Assembly: GCA_003117195.1 (NCBI GenBank)
Contig: BDSI01000010.1
Location: 1,406,186-1,470,185, forward strand
DNA length: 64,000 nt
Reading direction: 5' to 3'
DNA from: Eudorina sp. 2006-703-Eu-15
Lineage: Eukaryota > Chlorophyta > Chlorophyceae > Chlamydomonadales > Volvocaceae
The notes under the pieces are model-generated. The model was given only the letters and a program-made list of their open reading frames with translations, was not told the origin of the DNA and ran no database searches. Both the position numbers and the translations under genes were made by a program. Numbering within the stretch: the stretch's first letter is position 1; each line of letters opens with the position of its first letter. Shown here piece after piece: positions 12,401 through 64,000 of this stretch.

Positions 12401-12791
12401 TGACATCGTCAAGCACAGGACTCACGCCTTGCTCCTTCCGGGAGTGTGCAAGCTAACAGCAATGCGCGTTCTCAAGCAGAATTCTTCTTGGAACAAGAAC
12501 GCAATCCCGCAAGCCAGCGTCACGAGAAGGGCTTAAACGGTCATAGGGCTCGTATATGATAGTCGAACTCACCCTGTTGAGTTGCCTGCGCAGCTGCTGT
12601 TGGGACAGCTGCGTGTATGGACGAACTGCATCCCATATCTGAGTGCAAATGACTTCAGGCTGTGCCTCAGGGCGTCGGCGGAACACGCGGAGAAGCCAGA
12701 CAGTGTCGCCGACGCCCAGTCCGAATACCAAGAGTGTCACCGGTCTATATGAAAACGGTGACCTAACCATGTGCAGTCCATTTTCCGTCAC
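6440..12791 (-). CDS. TPR-repeat and RING-finger (C3HC4) protein, putative E3 ubiquitin ligase
   Basis: Exons 12791-12573, 12399-11994, 11262-11162, 10362-10272, 9538-9317, 8826-8670 and 8162-6440 join in phase to give about 972 residues ending at TGA. Three TPR units follow one another near residues 177-274: VLRGQAYYAAGKVAEALKEF, AYLERGNVRLDQRDYPLAV and AYMMRCHARMAMRQFVEAL, the last ending LDPENAQVKALKAQV. A RING finger follows with ligands C338, C341, C353, H355, C359, C362, C373 and C376 (VCMVCMDAE, PCMHAALCVSCAE, CPIC), of the HC type used by many E3 ligases. The last 570 residues are Ala/Gly/Ser-rich with G/C-ending codons. RING and TPR are certain from sequence; ligase activity is inferred. 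The first exon and the extreme C-terminus are the weakest parts; translation could instead start at 12381. Confidence 0.8.
9561..9640. repeat. 16-bp minisatellite beside a 3' splice site (intron of TPR-RING gene)
   Basis: Five exact 16-bp units (TGTGAGAGCGTGGTGG on the plus strand, the last one slightly changed) end about 23 bp from the acceptor of exon 9538-9317. On the transcribed minus strand the units read as C-rich, pyrimidine-biased sequence and may form part of the polypyrimidine region. Confidence 0.9.
9698..9779 (+). repeat. Dispersed 80-bp repeat R2, forward copy
   Basis: Blocks GTTACATATCTCGC, CCGGGGCAGCTACCC and CCGAAGCAC occur in the same order as in the reverse copy at 3494-3573. 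It lies in the intron between exons 10362-10272 and 9538-9317 of the TPR-RING gene, antisense to it. Confidence 0.45.
10596..11171 (-). repeat. 21-bp minisatellite made of duplicated 5' splice sites
   Basis: About 28 tandem units occupy this intron. On the minus strand each unit reads CTGATCCAGGTGGGGGTGGAC, and the first unit is the real boundary of exon 11262-11162 (codons NLIQ, then the GTGGGG donor). Every unit therefore repeats the last exon bases and a usable-looking CAG/GTGGGG donor. Most units are 21 bp, so they keep the reading frame; two units (near 10880 and 11110) are 20 bp. A few units carry a V-to-G type change near the distal end. Translation gives DLIQVGV repeats with no stop. 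Confidence 0.95.
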
Positions 12792-13272
12792 TCCACAGAG
12801 GGCTTAACCGCGGTGCAACTTCGGAGACGTCAAGGAAAAATGAACGCGTTGTTAGTTTTTGTTATTGTTGCAAATTACCCAGTGACAAAGGACGCAAGCA
12901 GCAAACTGCTCGGCGGAAGAAGAGAAAACCAGCCTTTCCAATAATGTGTTAAATCACTGTGACTTGGCGTTATGATGATACATGCATATACCTTTTGCAA
13001 CTTAATCTATCCCGTAAAGCTGGTTAGCATAACCGCTGTCGAATGGCAGAATGTGGAATGTGCTGTACAATGCGTACTGACTATACTTGTTACAAGCCCT
13101 TGATGGTTTATGCTTGATTCCAGTAAAGCTTGTCAAGACGACCTTGTTTCTACTCCGTCCCCTCGGAGCTCTACGGACGTAAATTAGCCGGCGAGGCCCT
13201 CATAGCATCTGCCCTCATTTACGCAACCGCAACCAAATACTAACCCCAGGACGCCACGATCAACCCCTTGGA
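12792..13272. promoter_or_regulatory. Shared region between divergent TPR-RING and fibrillin genes
   Basis: About 480 bp separate the presumed start codons of the minus-strand TPR-RING gene and the plus-strand fibrillin gene. The stretch is less GC-rich than its flanks and holds no coding frame, as expected for back-to-back promoters. I recognise no specific motif. Confidence 0.3.
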
Positions 13273-23693
<10,421 letters not shown>

Positions 23694-24430
23694 TGATGCA
23701 TGGCCGGTTTTATTTGGATCAGGATCACGCGGTTGTATGCCTGGCCGGTGTCCGTATGGTTGTAGGTTGGTACTGCTGGCTGGACTGCTTGGTTCGATCG
23801 TCGGTGTGCAATGGTCTCATCATGTATATTGTTCTCAAGAGGGTTGCCGAAACCATTGGGACTATATGTGGACGGACCGGCCGGTGCCTAACTATAACTT
23901 CCGATCTTGCTGTGGACGACGGATGGAGCGGACATACTAGCTAGACATACACGCATTTGCGTGGCATGCCAAACAAAAACCACTTGTCATCGTCTTGCGC
24001 GCTGCGTGGCCCAATATGGAAAACAATATGAGTTTTTAACTATGTCACACGTCATGCACGCATACCTACCCTCACGCATACCTACCCTCACTACTGTCCT
24101 AGAAAGATAGATAGCTAGCCTACTGTGGGCGCCGATCAATGCGCCCTTACTTGCTTGGCGTCCGGCCCGTATGCAGCAAAAATGAAAAATACTTGATTGA
24201 TATTTTACTGATAATGTCCATTGCATAGGAAGTAAGGTGTAGGGTGTTCGCTCCCAGGCTGCGGACGGCCGTTCGTTGTTGGAAGCTAAAGTGTTGCATC
24301 TTCGTTCGGCTAGCTAGTTCGGCATTGAAAATCCAACGCTGCATGTGAACGTAGCATGCACTTGGAGGCATACATGCATGCATCGCATGAATTATTATGT
24401 CACGTACGAAGGATGACATGTATCGTATTT

Positions 24431-24435
24431 TGTAA
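24431..24435 (+). terminator. Candidate TGTAA polyadenylation signal of the fibrillin gene
   Basis: First TGTAA on the plus strand after the stop codon at 23691-23693, implying a 3' UTR of about 750 nt. Inference from the algal consensus only. Confidence 0.35.
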
Positions 24436-26329
24436 AAGTAATGGAATGTACGTGCTGCGTGCTATTTCACACCTATCTACCCGCCTGCCTCTTTCGATCA
24501 CCAAGCGACGGATGGACCCTGAAACGGCGGGTCGCGTCCGACCGCCACGCACATAATAACTCACATTATGCATCCAAGTCATTCTGTCGAGCAGTGTCTG
24601 CATCAGTGGCTTCACAATTTTGTACCGGTACTATCTACGGCTCGCTCTGACGACTACTCCGACCGCCGGCATGCCACTGTGCCGTGCGACTGCTGCATGC
24701 ATTCATCCGTTCATCACAAGGTTCTTTTATTTGTATGTCATGTATGCGCATGTATACCGTATACTATACGTAGTACGTATGTACGTATGCGTCCCTGTAT
24801 ATCCCCGTTCGGCTCGCTCGATCGATCGGCTGGCGCACTGTAGAAAAATATGATTTCTGCTGCTGGCAGCTGGCTGGTGAGCTAATAAAAATAATGCGCT
24901 TTGACAGACATCATTCAGGTTAAGACGCTAATTCGCTGGATGCGAGGGAAACGAACTGGAAGCAACGTAAGGCGATTTCAGAACTGCCGAAAGAAAGAGC
25001 CTAAAAAGAAGAAAATACTAATACATAAATACGTACTCAGTTAAATCGTGAACTAAGTGAACAAATAATGTAGATACGATGTGCATAGTCGTCTGCTGGC
25101 ATAATAAGTAAAACGGGCACAATCTACCGCCGCCGGATCCGCGAATTTTGTAAATAATGCTGCTGTTTGTATGGGACATGTCTGCACGCGACCGGCGCGC
25201 GCGGGTTCAGTAATCGCAAACGAATAAGCTGCCGTAGCATGGCTGCGACTGGGGCTCCGTCCTTTCCCGCCGCGCTCGTACTACCTGCTGACCGCCTACA
25301 TCTATTCCGTGAGGTGGACATAGAGAGTATGGCTACGTAATTACATTTATCTGCTGCTGGGGAGCGAGTGTACATACGGTACGTACCTTGGATGCCCCGA
25401 TTCGCTAGCTAGCTCCGAACTACCCCGGCCCTGACTTCATGACGGAGCATGTGCTTCGTTGCTTGTCATCACGCAGTCGCGCCGTGGCCATGCATGCGCC
25501 GCCGCCATCCGCCCGTCCAGCGGTCGGTGCAAGCAAGCAAGCAAGTACGCATGCAGCCACTGCAGTGGCGGCCTCGGCTGGCGCGCGCGGCGGCCACGGC
25601 TGATTAAGTCGCATACACTGCAGCTAGCCCCGCGAGCGAGGTGCGTGTACGTGCGCGCGTGTCATCAAGCAGGCTCGTTCGTTGGCCCCGCCCGCCCTGG
25701 GGTGCGTATGTCGGCCACGGTTGAACACGCACGCGCGCATGCGTGCTATGCAGCATCCAGGAGATAGCTAGACTAGCTAGACCGCTCCGTCCGGTTTGGG
25801 TGATTGATGATGACACTGATACAAAGGGGCCGCAGCAGGCAGGTGCCTGCTGCATTATTCATGAACAAAGTGTCATCAACTCCAAAGCAGAAAATAAAAT
25901 AAGCAACCGGCGCCAGATAGTAATGCAGTGCACTTCAGTTACACACGCCGTAGAACAAATCGTCCGTCCATACATCCCGTCCATGTTACCAGTAACCCAG
26001 CAGCCAGGATCCATTGCCCATCGATCGACAGGCACCGACTGCTGACGTACGACATATCCATCCGCTCCGTACCCCTCTTACTAGTTCATATCTAGACTTC
26101 AAGACAGTGTGACAATGGCCCAGTAGCAGCAGTCTATTTGGAATACGATGTGCGTGCTTAATTTTGTAATAAATGAACTAGCTAACGGTTAGATTGAACA
26201 GTTGGAACGGCGTGTATATCATGTTGGTTCGCACTACTGTGGCGGGCACGCACGCACTACGTGTGTGTGTATGTGTGGGGCGAGGGGTTGTCTACTGGGA
26301 AAGGCACTGTCATTCTGTCCAGAGATCCG

Positions 26330-26602
26330 CGTTTCGAATTCGGGCGAGCGATGGAGCCCGTCATGTGATTCGGCGGGTTTGGCGCTGTTTCCAGGATAGG
26401 CAATCCTGGCGCGCTTCTGGCTGGTAAGCTGGCGTATGTATGTGTTGGGCGGTATGTATTCCCCCCCGCGGGTGCGTGGTGGAGGATGGGTGCGCAGTCC
26501 TTAATGATATGAGGCGCCTACGAGCTATCTGGGTCCGTTCGTTGGAACACGCACCCGGTCGGGACTCGGGTCCACCTTGTAACGATTACTATTACTACTA
26601 CG
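26330..26602 (+). mobile_element. SINE-like element, copy A
   Basis: The head contains TTTCGAATTCGGGC, loosely like a tRNA box B. Then follow TTTCCAGGATAGGCAATCC, TGGCGCGC, GATGGGTGCGCAGTCCTT, ATGAGGCGCCTACGAGCTAT, ACCCGGTCGGGACTCGGGTC and a CACCTTGTAACGATTACTA end with CTA-type tail. The same blocks in the same order occur at 29283-29580 and reversed at 43484-43730. It lies between the fibrillin gene and protease copy 1. Confidence 0.7.
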
Positions 26603-27112
26603 TACTAGCTATACTACTGGCAGGGAATGAAGGGGAATGAAGCAGCGGCGGGTTACAACTTCGTTGACCAACGAACCGCGTCCAAACAATCATCATGTAC
26701 CGTATACGGGCTGCTGCATGTGACTACTACGACGTGCGTTCTCAAGCTCCTATATGCATTATGTAGTGTGACTGATATCAGCTTTATCTCATCGCATGAC
26801 ACACGCACGATTTCTCGGTTCCGTTGGCGTCTACCATGCATACATACATATGAACGGGATTCCAGAAGGTACGTAGCAAGGTGGTCGTTTGTTTGAAACG
26901 GCAACAACTCGCTCGATCGATACGACATCGCTTCCGTCGTTCGTAGTGTGTAAATAGCAGATAAACTCCTGCTCCGCGGCAATGCAATAATTACAAGAAG
27001 TGAAATCATGCCATGAACGCCCAAGCAATAACCCGATTATGATTGTATCGAAAATATCACCTGCCTGCTAACTGTTGTTGTATTTGGTGCAAATACCACT
27101 ATACTACTAGCG

Positions 27113-47574
<20,462 letters not shown>

Positions 47575-48096
47575 GTAGGTATCACGCACGCAGGGGCATG
47601 GTGCGTACGTAGGAAAGGCGGCAGGCCAAGGTCCGAACGAAGCACGTATGCAATTTATTTACTTGATTGTTCTAGCGACGACGTAGTCGTAAAAAAGAAG
47701 TTGGTGCGTCCAAGGTACTTAGGCTGTGGCTGCATATATGGTCATCGGCAACTGTCTGTGCTAGTGGGAGGCACAGCTGGCTGGTGCGGCCTAGTAGGTT
47801 TTGACACACGCAGCAACAGCCCATGCCAGTTCTGTGCTCATCATTGTGTATTTCGCTGACTGCTTACGCGGTCTTATACGTATCTAAGGCCTACATATAT
47901 ACCTGTTGTTTGGTTACATACAGGATAGGGCGTAATGAGTAGTTGCACGCACGGCAGCGAGCGAGCGCAGTGGGGCCCTGTCGCAGCCTTTTGCAGGGGA
48001 AGGCATGCGTGGTGGAGCCAGTAACTACGTCTCTCGACATTCCGCCGTGGATGGTGGCTAAGGGGACGAATGTACACTGGTGAACAACGGATCGTC

Positions 48097-48101
48097 TGTA
48101 A
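48097..48101 (+). terminator. Candidate TGTAA polyadenylation signal of protease copy 1
   Basis: First TGTAA downstream of the last assigned exon. Another lies at the end of the TAATA array near 48365. Assignment is inference. Confidence 0.3.
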
Positions 48102-48203
48102 CCGCACTAAAGCACACAAGCAAGCGGCAAACGATAAGATTCCGCTGTATCCTGCTTCGCATACATCTGAAGCAGAACACCACCGCAAATGCGTTAGATA
48201 CCG

Positions 48204-48366
48204 TAATATAATATAATATAATATAATATAATATAATATAATATAATATAATATAATATAATATAATATAATATAATATAATATAATATAATATAATATA
48301 ATATAATATAATATAATATAATATAATATAATATAATATAATATAATATAATATAATATAATATAA
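48204..48366. repeat. (TAATA)32 pentanucleotide array
   Basis: About 163 bp of uninterrupted TAATA units. On the minus strand it directly follows GGCCAGACGGGATATTACAT, so it may be the expanded tail of a minus-strand retroelement remnant at 48367-48660. Confidence 0.97.
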
Positions 48367-48660
48367 TGTAATATCCCGTCTGGCCGGGAAAGGCGACATG
48401 CGGGATGGGGGATATACGGCCCGCCGTGTCTGAGATACGGTACGCCCCGAGTAGTGGTCGGTCTCTGCTCTCCCATCAAGCTTCCAGGCACCCTCTCAAT
48501 GCCCCAGCGCCGTTTCCAGTCTTCATGCCTCTGCTCGATCAGCAGGCAGGGTGACGCCCGCCCGTCCACGCCACGCACGAACACCTTCCACGGACATCGT
48601 TCTACGCTAGATAGGGAGGGAGGGTGCGCGAAAGCACGCGGCCGCCGCAGCATGGCTTGC
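48367..48660 (-). pseudogene. Possible retroelement coding remnant ending in the TAATA array
   Basis: The minus strand is open for about 90 residues (CPWKVFVRGVDGRASPCLL, RHEDWKRRWGIERVP) with a composition more protein-like than the surrounding spacer, and ends at the TAATA array as a LINE tail would. I do not recognise a domain. Could equally be a chance frame. Confidence 0.25.
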
Positions 48661-49678
48661 TATTTTTTGTAGTAGTACCGTTACAGTGTGGATAGGCTTC
48701 CGGGCCCTGTCTAGGGGTTTATGTCGCGGTTTTTATATGATGCTATAGGACACCTTCAACCATCATCACACCGAACCTACGCCATACGATCCGAGGGTCC
48801 AAGGCGGTTGATCCTGCCAACTAAGGATCCCACCTCATCCATTCACCCGCACATGCATCTGTAGAGACAGAGGGTTCAGCAATCGCCACCAATCTAGCGT
48901 GTGAATCTCAATCCATCAACTGTGATCTCAACTCCACATCTCAGCAGCTAGCCATAATCTCATGCTCCCGAACAATGTCGGGGGTCATCTGCTATTTGGC
49001 AATAAATAAACCGCACCAAAACCAAAGGCTCCGACGTGCGTTACGTAAATCACTGCACTCGTTATAAGGAGCTGCACTGTTTGCAGGCAAGGTAGCAATT
49101 GAATCAAACAAAGCTGGTTGCCGTCAGTTCGAGCGTTGGGAAACTCACTCTGCAAATCGTACGAGTTCAACTACCGACCGTTGCTGGGACACTCCGCACC
49201 GCGCCTACCACCACACCAAATGCGACCCCTCTCCTGCTGCGCCCGCTTAGAAAAATCTTTTAGCTAAGCTCCAATACTGCGCGTCCTCGTGTAAACGCTA
49301 ATTAAATACATGCATGCGCCTGCCTGCGTGCGCGTATGACTGTTGGTATTCCCGCCAAGATAAATCGACAGTTGCGCCAGGCAGGCCAAACTCCGCCATA
49401 ACCTAGTCATTTTACCATGCATGTATCTGCAACGAAGGCGGTGCTACTTGTGGCCCGGCGGATATTTTGCAATACACACTAAAGCGCGCGTCTTGCAACG
49501 GCAACTTCATACGGCACTCCTAAATTTATGGCGCGAACGAAGATCGCAGTCAATTAAGCTACGTGATTGCACTCAGGTCGATCGCATAGATATGGGTCGC
49601 ATTCAGTGTGAAACGTAGCTAATAATATTGCTTTATGATATAACTTGCTGCTCACATCTAATGCAAACATCTCTCACT

Positions 49679-64000
<14,322 letters not shown>

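Larger units (their letters stand above)
23694..27112. other. 3' UTR and intergenic spacer upstream of protease copy 1
   Basis: The first part is probably 3' UTR of the fibrillin gene up to the TGTAA at 24431-24435. The rest has no recognisable gene. It is rich in self-complementary tetramers (GCATGCATGC, CGTACGTACG, GCTAGCTAG, CGATCGATCG) and contains a SINE-like copy at 26330-26602. Confidence 0.5.
47575..49678. other. Spacer between the two protease genes
   Basis: The 3' end of copy 1 lies in the first part; the first TGTAA after exon 24 is at 48097-48101. A small basic exon at about 47676-47720 ending before GTACTT is possible but not phase-secured. The spacer also holds a TAATA array and a possible retroelement remnant. 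No other gene recognised. Confidence 0.45.

Noticed and set aside
48806..48819. GGTTGATCCTGCCA, as at the start of 18S rRNA
   Set aside because: The match stops after 14 bases on both sides; no further rRNA sequence follows.

Overview
The window is nuclear DNA of a green alga, most likely a volvocine (Chlamydomonas/Gonium/Volvox group). The signs are GC-rich exons with C/G-ending codons, many GT-AG introns per gene, candidate TGTAA polyadenylation signals, very dense short tandem repeats, dispersed retroelement ends, organelle-style palindromes and a mitochondrial nad2 fragment inside a nuclear intron. The species cannot be fixed from sequence alone. No prokaryotic feature was found. Genes were built by hand from splice sites, codon phase and family resemblance; every junction given below is phase-consistent, but none is backed by transcript data.

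Layout: (1) 1-651 (+) is the 3' end of a beta-propeller-like gene cut by the window edge. (2) 12791-6440 (-) is a seven-exon gene for a protein with three TPR repeats, a C3HC4 RING finger and a long Ala/Gly/Ser-rich tail. One intron consists largely of a 21-bp minisatellite that duplicates the exon's own 5' splice site. (3) 13273-23693 (+) is an eleven-exon gene for a plastid-lipid-associated (fibrillin/PAP) protein, divergent from the RING gene and rich in repeats in its introns. (4) 27113-47574 or beyond (+) and (5) 49679-64000, running off the right edge (+), are two tandem paralogues of a secreted subtilisin-family protease. Each has a signal peptide, an intact Asp/His/Ser triad plus oxyanion Asn, and an inserted PA-like segment. 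They resemble the volvocine hatching/sporangial-wall lytic proteases (Volvox VheA, Chlamydomonas sporangin).

The two protease genes share every intron position and phase that can be compared (20 introns). Exons range from identical (exon 6, 169 of 169 nt) to strongly diverged (exons 1, 2, 16), while the introns have been almost wholly replaced except close to splice sites. The introns hold SINE-like and LINE-like pieces, a 76-bp perfect palindrome next to a larger foldback, TATAGGGT telomere-like tracts, long GATA, GTATGT, TAATA and AT arrays, and the nad2 fragment.

Functionally the genes are not an operon-like set. The pair of secreted proteases is the coherent unit: if they are hatching enzymes they act together, or at different stages, in dissolving the mother cell wall or parental matrix. 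The most unusual points are the splice-donor minisatellite, the exon-by-exon mosaic between the two proteases, the intronic nad2 insertion, and a 1.3-kb low-complexity protease exon that is open in several frames.
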